NCBI GenBank assembly: GCA_013400115.1 | Contig: VXBP01004478.1 | Span: 679,718 to 743,717, forward strand | Length of the DNA: 64,000 nt | DNA from: Rhinopomastus cyanomelas | Lineage: Eukaryota; Chordata; Aves; Bucerotiformes; Rhinopomastidae | Reading direction: 5' to 3' | Shown here: piece by piece, positions 35,063-46,527 of the stretch | Layout: each line of letters opens with the position of its first letter | Position numbering within the stretch: the first letter of the stretch is position 1 | The notes under the pieces: model-generated | Seen by the model: only the letters and a program-made list of their open reading frames with translations | Databases searched by the model: none | Told to the model about the DNA's origin: nothing | Made by a program: the position numbers and the translations under genes

Positions 35063-36852
35063 ACAACCTGGTAGTCTGAGTGACTCTATTCCTGGCTACA
35101 AAGAGCAGAACTATCTTAGAGCCCCCATCTTGGGGTGACTGTGCCCTGTTCCCCAAGCTTCTTTGTCGCAACAAGTTAATGTATGTTTTCTAGCCAAAGA
35201 TAATGCATTAACAGTTACAAATCCACCTACATATATTCTTGCTAAATTCACAATATTGAATCTTTATTGCTTCCATCCTTTGCATACCCCCTCACCCTTC
35301 ATAGGTTCTTTTTACTTGCTAGAGCATCACAGAGGTCTTAGTCCTGCAGACTGGTGATTATATGTTTAACATCACACCTGGACACCATGTGAACCTGTCT
35401 AAAATTGGGTAGTCCTAGATATTTGTGGTTTTGTTACGGGGACCTTCGTGGACATCTACAGTATCAGTGTGTGTTGCACATCAGCAAAGATCCCCAGGGT
35501 ACGTAAACCAGATGTCTTCCTTTCTAGAATGACCTTTATTTGGCATGTTCTCAGTGCTAGCCTACATTTTATGCATGTGTTGTAAAGCAACTGGATTCTT
35601 CTCCAACATGTGGACTGTGTCTCAAGGATCACAGAAGCAGAGTTTTGATAGTGTAAATTCAAGTTTAAGGTTTAAAATACCTGATTTGAGAGGCTGCCTT
35701 CACATGATGCACAGCACTGAGTCAGTACAATTTCACTCTGCCAGTTCAAACTCCAATACAAACTTTGATGGAGTAAATTCCATCCACCTGGATGTCCTGC
35801 TGGGTCAGAGATCTGTCTTCATGCAGCTGACATAAAGCCAGCTGAACACTGTACATTGTGTTTTGGCTAATCAAAAGGAAATACCTGCATCCTAGCACCT
35901 AGCTATCATGTTTTACCTTGAGGTGGTCTACAGCAAGCTGATCTGGTATTAACAGACAAGAAACCATGGCTGTAGTTAGAAGTTAGAAAAACAGGAAACT
36001 TCCTCAGAAGCCTGGAGAGGGGACAGAAAGTTGGGACTGTTTCAGAAGCTGAGGAAGAGCCTCCTTTCTCACCCTCACAACTGGATGCCTTGTCCTGATA
36101 TTTAAACATTTCTGTTAGAGTTCCAGGCTGCCACTGGTGCCAGCCCTGACCACATCTCTGGAAGGACTACAGTAGGGTGAAGAGCTCCAAAGAGGGAGCT
36201 ACAACAAAGCTTTTCAGTGAATAATATAAAAGGGCAACAGTATAAAACTAAGGTCCTTTCACAATTTAAAACTATACAAAAAAAAAAAAAGGATTACAAG
36301 GAGAACATCAAAATCCATTTGTACAGTTTGGCTGTAGAGAGATAAATATTTCAGACTAGACATACACAGCCTAAACAACAAACCCTTTCAAAGTGAGTAA
36401 CACTTGCATAAAATCTTGAAATTAGGGGCTTTGTTACATCTCTAAGCACTTTTTGAGCAAGTCCCTCCCACATCAAACTGTCTGTGACCTTTTCTGTTAT
36501 CTAAATAAAACAGCCACCTGATGAATACAGAAGTGGCATCTTTGATGGCTCTTCAATCAGCTCACAAAGAGCTGTGTTTCTTGTCCCTGCTGTGATGATA
36601 CTCACACAAATTTGAGCAGTTGTGTTGCTTTCTAAAGGCTCAATCCAAGCAGTCTCTGAGGGAATCAAATGCACTGGAACAAATATGTGAAGTTCTGATC
36701 CCTGAGGTGTATTTGAAATGGATATGACTACATTTGTTGTGGCATTGGCACATTTGAATTCACTTAAATGTGGATATTATTTATGCATGTTATATTATTT
36801 ATATAACATATGGTGTAAGCTATTAATATTATATATATTATACATAATATGT
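35063..36852. other. 1.8 kb of unique DNA
   Basis: It contains a poly-A run (about 36276-36288) and, at 36775-36852, a TA-rich stretch with a perfect hairpin (GTTATAT-TATTT-ATATAAC). No gene was recognised. Confidence 0.5.
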
Positions 36853-36919
36853 ATGGGAATTGGACTCGATGATCCTTATGGGTCCTTTCCAACCTAAGTT
36901 ATTCTTTGATTCTGTGATA
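36853..36919 (+). mobile_element. CR1 LINE 3' tail
   Basis: GGGAATTGGACTCGATGATC, GGGTCCTTTCCAACCTAAG and two octamer-like units make a 67-bp terminal fragment, inserted at the end of the TA-rich stretch. Confidence 0.8.
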
Positions 36920-37491
36920 AGTATTTTTCATTATGTGGCTACCTGATGTTATTGTCTCCAATGATTTCAATTCAATGCTGTGATATTGACAGCATTCAAT
37001 AGCATTCTGGTTTATTAAGACTTTGCAGTGGGTTTGATTTGGTGTAGTCAATTAACACTGTTGCTAGGTAGCCCAAAGAATGGTTTTGAAGGATAATTTG
37101 CTTAACTGTGTTTAAATGGTTGTGCAGCAGGCTTGGAAGGGTTTGAATTACGTTTTTGATGTTTCTGGTGTGGCAGGTTTAATGGATTTGCACTTTACAG
37201 ACTTTTTGCATACTTGGGAGGGTTTTTGCACTGAAAAATCTGTAAAACTTAGAAGTGGAGGGAGGTGTGATGATGATGGTGACGTGAAACCATTTAGGTT
37301 TTCCTCGGTGTTGTCTGACTGCTCTTTCAAAAGTAAAACATCATTCCTTTCACACTTTCACTTCCTTCTTCCTTCCCTAGACAAGTGTTACTTCCCCATT
37401 TAAAGTCCTTGTCTTTTCACTTTGGAAAAAAAAGAAGTCAGCAGCAAACCTTCCCTTTGTCCTGTCCAAACCTTTTCTTCACACTGATCAG
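36920..37491. other. Unique DNA
   Basis: Opposing 95- and 60-codon frames (37116-37403 and 37148-37330) show no protein character. Nothing was recognised. Confidence 0.5.
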
Positions 37492-37851
37492 ACTAGAGAA
37501 GAGAAGGATCCAAGGGGACTTCACAGAGCCTTCCTGTACCTGAAGGTGGGTTTCAGGAAAGTTTTTATGAGGGTTTCCAGTGATAGGACAAGGAGGAATG
37601 TTTCAAACCAAAAGAGGATAGATTTATATTGGCTCTTAGGAAGAAATTCCTCACTATGAGGGTGATGAGGCACTGGAATAGGTTGCCAGGGGAGGCTGTA
37701 GATCTTCCTTCCCTGCAGTTGTTCAAATCCAGGTTGGATGGGACCTTTCACAACCTCTAGTGAGAGATGTCTCTGCTCAGTACAGAGGGATTGGAATTAG
37801 ATGATCTCTGAGGTCCTTTCCAACATAAGCCATCTTATGATTGTATGATTC
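37492..37851 (+). mobile_element. CR1 LINE 3' fragment, older subfamily
   Basis: It runs from RLEKRRIQGDFTEPSCT-type coding DNA through LRKKFLTMRVMRHWNRLPGEA (recognisable in phase-shifted pieces) to a UTR with GGATTGGAATTAGATGATCT and two octamers at 37835-37851. Confidence 0.88.
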
Positions 37852-38582
37852 ACTAACTTTATACATGGGATTCTTTATATAGAGATGAGTAAATAATTTT
37901 ATGGAAATGGGAGAGAAAAGAAGACTAAGGAGCTAACTTTCAAGCAGTGTAAAAAGTAAAAGCACTTCAATTTGTTCCAGTGACATCATATTTTATGGAC
38001 AGTGTGTAGTCTTAGAGTGATTTACTACTGTTTCAATTAAAATAAAAAGGCTGTATATCTTTGGGGTGTGTTGTAAAGGCCTCTGAAGACTGGAAAAATA
38101 CCTTTTGCTTCCATAGTCTTTGGTCTGTGTTTTCCAGTGGCCTTAATCTGCATAAAGGAATATTAAATGAGGGAAGCTGCAAGTAACATTTAGAACAAAA
38201 TTACTCACAAATAGTAAAAAATGTAACTGAATTACACCTTCTGTATTCAGTTTCAGTGCTGTAATATCATTTGTGTTTTCTGCAAGGCAGCGTCTAGGTA
38301 GATTTGCATTTTAAAACATTTGAACTGAAGATAAACCAAAAATATTAGAGGCTGGCATCTTAAGATGCAGAAGTATTCAGTAGCATTAAAACCTACATAG
38401 AAAACCTATAATAGGTTTTTAATAGAGCAATTTTTTGTTATTGTCAGAGTTGCACATTAAATGTAAATGAAAAGAAGTCAATGCAGGCTGTTTCATAACT
38501 AAATTCTGAAGTAAGGTCTCTGAAGCATTTTTTAGAGTCTGTATCTTTACTTTTTCCATAATAGATTAAATTTCTCTGAGTT
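37852..38582. other. Unique AT-rich DNA
   Basis: Nothing was recognised. Confidence 0.5.
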
Positions 38583-39195
38583 GGCATCCTGGAGTGGATC
38601 AGAATGGAGGTGGTTAGCAGATCAAGAGAGGTTCTCCTCCCCCTCTACTCTGCCCTGGTGAGACCACATCTGGAGTACTGTGTCCAGTTCTGGGCATCTC
38701 AGTTTAAGAAGGACACAGATCTTATGGAGAGAGTCCAGCACAGAGCCACAAAGGTGATGAAGGGAGGGGAACATCTCCCTGATGAGGAAAGGCTGAGGGA
38801 GCTGGGTCTCTGTAGCTTGGAGAAGAGGAGACTGAGGGGTGACCTCATTAATGTTTATAAATATGGAAAGAGCAGATATCAGAAGGGTGGAGCTAGGCTC
38901 TTAGTGTCATCCAATGACAGGACAAGGGGCAGTGGGTGTAAGCTGGAACATAGGAGGTTCTACATAAATATGAGAAGGAACTTCTTCACGGTGAGAGTCA
39001 CAGAGCATTGGAGGGGCTGCCTAGGGGAGTCACAGAATCTCCTTCTGTGCAGATGATTTTAAAACCCACCTGGACATGTTCCTGTGTGACTGGATCCAGG
39101 TGATCCTGCTGTGGTAGGGGGATTGGACTAGATGATCTTTTGAGGTTTCTTCCAATCCCTAATGTTCTGTTATTGTGTGATTCTGTGATTCTGTG
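38583..39195 (+). mobile_element. CR1 LINE, about 0.6 kb, young subfamily
   Basis: The 150-codon frame 38604-39056 is the best-preserved ORF2 C-terminus in the window: LLPLYSALVRPHLEYCVQFW, KKDTDLMERVQHRATKVMKG, EERLRELGLCSLEKRRLRGD, RFYINMRRNFFTVRVTEHW. It ends early after TEHWRGC through a small indel. The 3' UTR (GATCCAGGTGATCCTG) and three octamers complete it. It lacks the RT palm because of 5' truncation. Confidence 0.94.
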
Positions 39196-39212
39196 TGAAA
39201 AAGCTATATACT

Positions 39213-39277
39213 TAGAATCATAGAATCATAGAATCATCATGGCTGGAAAGACTTCCAGTCCAACCTTTTCTCCTACT
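39213..39277 (-). mobile_element. CR1 LINE 3' tail, tail-to-tail with 38583-39195
   Basis: Three octamers on the minus strand (39214-39237) are followed by GGCTGGAAAGACTTCCAGTC, a different tail type, and then truncation. Confidence 0.78.
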
Positions 39278-42200
39278 TCTCCATGAGACATAAACAATTA
39301 TCTGAAGCTTTAGAAGTAACAAGAACTCTTTTCCTCAGAATAAAGATAAAGTCTTGTATCCCACAGTTATCTGTAATGGTAGTCATGAGGACATTGGGAT
39401 CAGGCAACTAGAACTTCCTAGAAGTCTTTGATTGTAGGTAAAAAGTGCACAAATAAATCTAACAAAAAAAAAATACAGACCCACAGTAAAAATCAGTCCT
39501 CAATTACCTTTTGATATCTTTAAAAAAATCTTGATGTCATTACATATGAAAGGTAGCCCAGATGTGAGAAGATCTATTTCACACTGTATTTATTTTGTTT
39601 CCCACAAACAAAGTTCTGCAAGTAACATGTGAAATATTTCATGATAGCTGATGCAAGATGTGGTGTTTGGTCAATTTTATACTCAGTAAACTGAGAGGAA
39701 AAGGTTGTGCTCTCTGTTTTTACTGAGGGCAGAAACAGAGGTTGTAATACTTACACCCTGCATTACAATCCAATTTAAATGAAATTGCCCTGTGTTTTGT
39801 CCACTGAAGTTAAAAGTGTTTTAGCTGCAGCATTGCAGGCTTAAAGAAAAGGAAAACAAGAAACAGCCTTTGATTTTAGATCTTGTCTGGTGTTTTGGGG
39901 ACCTTGGGCAAGATCTGATTCAAATGAAGTCAAGGACTATTATCGATTGTGCTATACTGCTAACTCCTCTTTTAACTGAATGTGGGCTTCCTCTCTGTAG
40001 CAGCTTTATTACATTTACTGGCAATACATACAATCATTTTTAGCACTTACCATTCCACTTCCTCTTGTTTTAAACTCAACAAACTCTTCCATGGTCAGGC
40101 TGGCATCACCTTCACTCCAGATACTGAAACTGGTATCGTATTCCTCATTCCTGTGTAGGGTCCATGCTTTTTCTTTCCATATTTAGGACATCAGGAACAT
40201 TCTCTCTGTTTTCTTTATCACTTACTATTCACAACTCCCTCAAAGACTCATTTCTTCAGCTGGTGGAAGGGAAGAGAATTATTTCCCAGAGTGACTGTGC
40301 TTGACATTGCTCTGCTCTAACCATGGCAACATGTAGAAGGTAATACATATACATGCACACCTCTAACAAGGTACCCTACGTGTCTGATGGATGTCTGATG
40401 AGGCTGTTACCCCATTAAGGACTTCTGACAGCAAGATACCAAGTTCTACCACTGCAATGCAATTGGGATATTTCACTTAGCCTGAGCTATTATAGATTTT
40501 TCGCTGACATCCAGGAGCTTGGCAGCTTTACTTTTAGACCTATTTACAGTTCCCCAAGTGTAAAAGAGATTACTTTATTGTATACTTCAATATAAATTCC
40601 TTATTATGTACTCCCTGAAATGACTTTTCTGCTGTGACACACTGAAGGGTTATAAGAATTGGAGTAACATTTTTATATTGCATTTTTCTGATGATTTTTG
40701 TATAAAACATTTGCGCTGGCATAAATGCCAGATAAATAATAATAATAAGGATATGACATTTCACAGTGTGTTATATTGCTCTATGTATAAAAAGACCCCA
40801 TGCTGTCCCAGTTAAAAATCATTCAGGCTCTCCATCCTTCATTGTCAAATATTTCTCCAAGGCCTTATCATGTAAGATCACTTTTTTTGCCTTAAAAATC
40901 TCTCACCTTGTGCTTTCAGTAACTTTTGCCAGCTGGTGAAGCATGAGCCCTCTGTGAGCGGCTTCATCCCTCCCGTGTAAGATGGGCATTCAACAAGTTG
41001 AGTGAGGTATCCACTATTTGCTTGGAGTGTGGGATGCAAAACAAAGGGGATCCTTCTGTACCGCATGTGCCTCAACAGCAGCAAGGGGACAGCTTGTTTC
41101 TGTGCCAGAGGGTGACATTTTTGGCTCCTTTGGTAGGTATGGTCAGTATTACTGCATGAAGCCACTGTTTAGGGAGTAACGATTCAGCTCGTATGACTAA
41201 CAGCCTATACAGAAGAGAAATACTGAATAGCTGAAGATGAAGATACTTCCTACTAAATCCCTCTCCTAGCTTTCATGACATGTCACACCAAAGACAGTTG
41301 CCTTACGCTTTTCCTCTTTACATCATTTTCAGTTGCCCATTCCTGTGATCTCCTTATGCATCATCTCTCACTCATTTCTGAAGTGTCAGTGTAGGCAGAT
41401 TAGACATTGTGGTAAAACTGAAGAGCTTAATTTCTCTGTCTTGTTTTCAACCTGTTACCTGACAGTTCAATTTGGTGTGGAGTGGTTCTGTGATTATCAG
41501 GAATAATCTGATTATTTCTTATTCACCACTTCTTTATAATTTTAAAGTTATGCAATTAGGAGCATTATTTTATATTCTTGCTGTTGGGTAATGATCCTTT
41601 AATATCTCTAATATTATGTCCTGCCTCAGTCTTCACTTTGGCAGAGACCCGTAGCCATCTGTAAAATCTGCAAGAAGGAGGAGCTAAAGTTCTCACTCAG
41701 GTGCTCTATTTACCCTTCTGCTTTAACCCCATATTTTCCACTGTTTCCTTCCTGGTTAAGAAAAGAGCCATTGGAAAAAGTCCTACACTGCTGATGCAGG
41801 ACAATGTTGTTCACACAGGTGGCATGGAAGTAAGTAAGGTGGAGGGAGGATGTGATAGGGATGGTACAAGTGCTCTTAAGGGCTGCTGTGTGAACACAAC
41901 TGGTGAACTCTCAGCTTTTGCCTACAATAGTGATGCTAATGGAAGTACTAATGCAGCTACTTTTGTGGGAGCTGGATCAGACTCATGCTTTGTCTAAATG
42001 TAAGCTGGAGCCTTTAAATATAGTGACAGAAAATGTTTTAAGACCATAAATAAGTAATGGAGTGGATCAGTTAACAGAAACACTATCAGTATAAGTGGAA
42101 GGAGAACAAATTAAGGCACTTTGTTTTGCTCCAAAGTAAACCGTGGATTTATTTATTGCATAGAATTAAACATGTGCACAAGCTGTTGCTGAAAGACTGG

Positions 42201-43237
42201 ACACTGACACTTAAATCTACCCACATGTTGTATTTTCTGCAGCAATTCAGTAAAACTGAATCACTGAGCAGGATTTCGTGGACTCCATTAGCCTGTCAGC
42301 CAGGGATCACAGGATCTCCTGTGTAAATTAACATAAGTCAGTGGCAGTGGCAGTCAGGCCTCAAGAATGTAGCTGAGATTTAAGTATTCTCTGGTAGTAG
42401 TGTCCATGGTTTAGTGCAGGCTGACTGCAGAGGAGAAGTCCCAGCTCATAGATCATTTTTCATCTGTGCCTGACCAAGGTAGTCATTCTACAAGCCTCAG
42501 GTCTATTGAAACACAAGTCAAAACGAAGAAAACAGCTAACAAATCCAACGTATGACTCACCAGGGTTAGAAGGCAGCAGAAGCTGGCTTTTGTTAAAAAT
42601 GCTGAAAAATAAAAGGAAATGTAATAACTACTCAGAGCATTATTAAGCAGCGATGCTTTTGTACAAGTTGCTGCGTGCTTCAGCCCGAAGGCAGAAGAAA
42701 CCACTTTCATTTGTTTCTGCTGCACTGTGTGGGACTGTCAAATGACAGCCCTTGAAAGCCATCATTATTATGACACAACCAAAGGTGGTGTGGTTTTTTC
42801 AAAATAGGGAAAGCAGCCATTAACAGCTTATTCAGGTTGGTATTTCTACTGTTGTTCCATTACCTCTTGCATCCTCAATGGCAAATACAAAAATTCTTTA
42901 ACTAAAAAGTGCTTTAAAATGCAAGGTTTACACGGAACAACCTTTGTTTTTTGACTCAAGTCTTTCCCCACTGGCTGAAAAACTGAAATCAATGGGTGTC
43001 GATGTCTAGGACGAGAAAGCACAGCTTGTACCCATTCTACAATTCTGGTTTTCTAACACCCACATTTAACAAATACACCCTTTATTTAATGGCAGACTTC
43101 ATTTTACCAAAATCTGTTTAAGTCTCGTTTGATTAGACTAAACATGAGATCTTTCTTTGGAAAAAATTTTGCAACTATCAGGTTTTGTTAAAAGTGTAAA
43201 ATCTTTCTGCATATTTCATTAAAACTGTAGACCTAGT
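39278..43237. other. Almost 4 kb of unique DNA, the longest repeat-poor stretch
   Basis: No CR1 or LTR was recognised. A minus-strand open stretch at 40051-40181 is followed by a perfect GTAAGT donor and is listed as a finding. The 98-codon frame 41701-41997 is not convincing. The sequence is ordinary AT-rich intronic or intergenic DNA. Confidence 0.5.
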
Positions 43238-43487
43238 ATTAGGACGAAGGGCAATGGGTGTAAGCTGGAACATATAAATATGAGAAGGGACTTCTTCACG
43301 GTGAGGGTGACAGAGCACTGGACGGGGCTGCCCAGGGGGGTTGTGGAGTCTCCTTCTCTGGAGATATTTAAAACCTGCCTGGATGTGTTCTTGTGTGACT
43401 TGGTCGAGGTGATCCTGCTGTGTCAGGGGGATTGGACTAGATGATCTTTCGAGGTCCCTTCCAATTCCTAATGATGCTATGATTCTA
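43238..43487 (+). mobile_element. CR1 LINE 3' end fragment, young subfamily
   Basis: It starts at RTKGNGCKLEH-type coding DNA and has a deletion removing the 'RRFH' codons. It then has the FTVRVTEHW block, the GACTTGGTCGAGG end, the 3' UTR and two octamer-like units. Confidence 0.94.
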
Positions 43488-44410
43488 AGATCCCTTCTAG
43501 AATGCATTTATTATAGGCATTTATTATAGTTTTTTTATTAATTATTTGCTTTAAACCTCCCTATTTTGAATCTTACAGTATGTTTTCTGGAAAATCCTGG
43601 AGTACAGGTATTTAGACCACTTGGAGAAAGAAGTTTTTGACATTCACTTGAACCAGTAAGTAGAATAAATTGCTACTTAACATGAGAGAGAGAGAGTAAG
43701 AATTTTTCCCCTGCTGGAAATTTGTCCACATATGTACCAATTCACAGTTGAGCTTTCAAAGTATTTTTACTGTAACTTAAGCCTTGACTTTTCAACTCAT
43801 GTTCAGTCAAGCGGTTGACCATGCATTAGGTTTCAAATGCTTGATTAAGAGCTGCTAACACCAATGGAACCTCAATGTAGACATAAGTACTTTCCTGGGC
43901 AGGGTTGTGCCTCAGATCTTGTTTTGGAATTTTGCAGAACAAAAACTTAAATCACAGTAACTGGCATAGAAATAGCTTATGCTGTTCTAATCAGCTTCAT
44001 CTGATTTATTTGCTCTCACTCTAAGTGCACACACATATGTTTTGATAATAAAATATTAGACTACAACCAGTATGGAAAATGGTGATATAGATTTCAAATT
44101 CCCATGACATCAGGTTCCCAGGTTAGGATCACTTTAAATCATCTGACTTGTGAGCAAACCTTTTTATTCCTGCACAAGTCCTTCTGAGCCAGGTGTAGGA
44201 CTCCATAGGTGTCTTTTATCACACTCAACTCTGTCTAACACAGTTCTGCAGGTCCTTCTTTCTTGAAGACTCTTTCTGGGCAATACCAGTCATACCTCCA
44301 GAAGAAGGTCAGTGCATGATGTGTCCTCTCTATCTACCTAACTGTGCGGCAGCTGCACCAACCCCCTTGGAAAATCCCTGCTGAACACCTGAAGTTACTC
44401 AGAGAGTATT
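43488..44410. other. Unique AT-rich DNA
   Basis: A short GA run (about 43684-43696) is the only simple repeat; no gene was seen. Confidence 0.5.
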
Positions 44411-44647
44411 TGATTTAGCTGGGACAGAATTGATCCTCCCCTTGACACCTCTTGTGGTGCTGTATGGTGTGGTGATAGCTGGAGAGGTGTTGATAACACA
44501 CCAGTGTTTTGGCTACTGCTGGGCAGTGCTCACATGATACCAAGAAGGAAGGTTTTTACTTTCCCCAGCCATAGGCTGAGGTGTGCACCAGGCTGGCTAA
44601 CCCAGACTGACCAAAGGGATAGTCCATACCATATGGCATCAGCCACA

Positions 44648-44654
44648 TATAAAA
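44648..44654 (+). promoter_or_regulatory. TATA box of the solo LTR
   Basis: TATAAAA stands about 240 bp into the LTR and 135 bp upstream of its AATAAA, the normal U3-R spacing. Activity is unknown. Confidence 0.55.
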
Positions 44655-44788
44655 GCAAGATGAAAGAAGGAGGGAGAGGGGGAGAGGGCATTTTTAATAG
44701 TCTTTGTCCTCTGAAACAACCACTAGATGCACCAGAGCCCTGCTTCCCATCAGAGCAGCTAAACATCACCTGCTGATGGGAGGTAGAG

Positions 44789-44794
44789 AATAAA
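44789..44794 (+). terminator. Poly(A) signal of the solo LTR
   Basis: AATAAA lies inside the LTR, followed by TTTATTGTTTGCCTTTCC, the expected T-rich downstream context. The same AATAAA-TTATTG arrangement occurs at 54179 in the related LTR. Confidence 0.5.
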
Positions 44795-45238
44795 TTTATT
44801 GTTTGCCTTTCCTCTGGCCTACAACCTTTGTCATCTGCCTTACAAAACTATTTTTATCTTGACTTGGTAGCCTCTCATTATTTTTTTTTTCTCTCTCCTG
44901 TCTATCCAAGAAGAGGAAGTGATAGAGCAGCTGTGGTGGGCACCTGGCCTCAAATCAGAGCCAAAGCACTACATAAAGCAGTCCTTCTTTCCCTGGTATC
45001 TCCAATTCAGCTCAACAGCAGAAAAAAGAGCTTGGGTAAGTACGCTAACTTCAGAGTTTCTCTGTACCTCCTCGATATCTTTGTGAAGTTTTGGCTCTGG
45101 TATATGTGGTGGTCCTGTAGCACAGCAGCTAAGCAGGAGCTCTGCCTGTCTTCTAAGTTTCATATTTATCTAGGTGCTTTTCTAAGGAAAATCACAGTCC
45201 ATAGGAAATCTATTGAAACCTGTGATCCTGTTATATAT

Positions 45239-45339
45239 GTGTTCCTGTGCGACTTGGTCTAGGTGATCCTGCTGTGGCAGGGGGATTGGACTAGATGATC
45301 TTTCCAGGTCCCTTCCAATCCCTTATGATTCTATGATAT
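45239..45339 (+). mobile_element. CR1 LINE 3' UTR-only copy
   Basis: It begins nine codons before the ORF2 stop (VFLCDLV then TAG) and comprises the intact young-type UTR and one octamer. It is among the least diverged copies here. Confidence 0.94.
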
Positions 45340-45400
45340 AGTTATAGTTTGCTAACCAAATGTTCTAGGACTTAAATGTGACTGCTTTAGAAATAATTAT

Positions 45401-45585
45401 AAGGGACGGGGTTTTTATTTCCATGTGGAAGCTCTCACCTTTAAGAAAACAAATGCATTTATGTTCACTTTCCAGTTTACCTGCACTATAAGTACTGCAC
45501 TGATTTCCAAACACGCTTATCTTCATCTTATTTTGACACAGAGATACCTCAATACACCTACAGGTATTTCTTAGTATTAACTTAG
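45401..45585. repeat. Unidentified repeat, copy A
   Basis: It resembles 46312-46527 in the same orientation over at least 150 bp, at roughly 75% identity by eye. Shared anchors are CTCACCTTTAAGAA, ACCTGCAC..TAAGTACTG and TCTTATTTTG..A...AGATACCT. It is not CR1 or the LTRs. It lies 61 bp after a CR1 3' end. Confidence 0.7.
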
Positions 45586-46311
45586 GTCCTCTCAGCAAAA
45601 TTACAATGACATTGGGCAATAAATTCAACCCTTCAAACCTTTAAATTTTCCTATGTGAGGTTTTTCTTAAATTTACAGAACCTAATGGAATTTCACACAA
45701 ACCAGGCATCCATGTACCAACACCTACGTTGCTAAGAAGCCCTTATCTGTCCTGCTCTTCATTAAATGAGCTATATTGCTGTGTTAACTTTGTCAAATGA
45801 AGCTACGGATCTATTTATTCATTAATCCAGTCTGTCATTTGGTCTTTTTCCAAAGAAAATGCACTTTCTGATGTGATGTCAGATGTGATGAGTAGTGTGA
45901 GACCGAGAGGCAGAAAGACTGGAGTCTCCTCTTTGCCCCTGATGCAATGAGTACTTGAGTTTCCACTGTTGAGAGTTTGTGCCTCGTGTCAAATCTATGA
46001 AGTTAAGCACTCGAGGTCAGAGGGTCTGTTTCCATGTAGGCAGCTGTAATTCCCTTGATTTCATATCATCAGCCAAGCCTGCATTTTAGTTCTGAGAATC
46101 CCAGCGCTAGCTCTGATTAGATGAGATGTCAGTTGAGATGTGGGCAGCCATCTTCAGGAAGCAAGCTTCATATTGTTCATTGTATGAAAGCAATTGCCCT
46201 CAAGTAGGGACCTCCAGGCATTTTGAGAAAAGCTGCATTTGAACTACTGAGTAGGAAATCAAACACATGCTGAAAATCTCTGCCAAGGATATTTCCTGCA
46301 AGGGAGAAGTG

Positions 46312-46527
46312 AAGGGACAGGGCTTTTATTTAAGTGTGGAAAGCCTCACCTTTAAGAAGAAGAATTTAGGTTTCCTTGCCTGTTCACCTGCACCGTAAGT
46401 ACTGAATTAATTTCTGAACATGCTGAACGTCCTCTTATTTTGCCATAAAGATACCTGTTCACTCTCTGGCTCTGTTCTGGAGTACTTCAGTCACCTCTAC
46501 AGAGCAATTTGCTATAGTAGGAAATAC
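46312..46527. repeat. Unidentified repeat, copy B
   Basis: This is the diverged partner of 45401-45585, displaced by 911 bp. It has about 40 bp more between the AGATACCT anchor and the CACCT..ACAG block. It overlaps the start of a 171-codon frame (46420-46935) that copy A does not preserve, which argues against coding. Confidence 0.7.

Larger units (their letters stand above)
44411..44957 (+). mobile_element. Solo LTR of an endogenous retrovirus
   Basis: The element of about 547 bp opens with TG (44411) and closes with CA (44956-44957). It contains a TATA box (TATAAAA, 44648-44654), a poly(A) signal AATAAA (44789-44794) and a pyrimidine-rich U5. The stretch GACCAAAGGGATAGTCCATA...ATATGGCATCA (44609 on) recurs at 53906 in the second LTR copy of this family, and the order of blocks is the same. 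I recognise it as a common avian ERV LTR type, possibly ERVL-like, but do not assign a family name. No internal retroviral sequence, primer binding site or coding region flanks it, and no target-site duplication is obvious. Confidence 0.7.

Noticed and set aside
41701..41997. 98-codon plus frame
   Set aside because: No recognised motif, no gene context, and length within the chance range for this window.
44912..45032. Exon-like unit: polypyrimidine tract with AAG, open frame, then TTGG|GTAAGT
   Set aside because: The acceptor and the first 45 bases are the U5 end of the solo LTR. An LTR-derived exon is possible but nothing supports it beyond the motifs.
44411..45300. Retroviral coding sequence next to the LTR
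   Set aside because: No gag, pol or env similarity was seen on either side; the element is a solo LTR.
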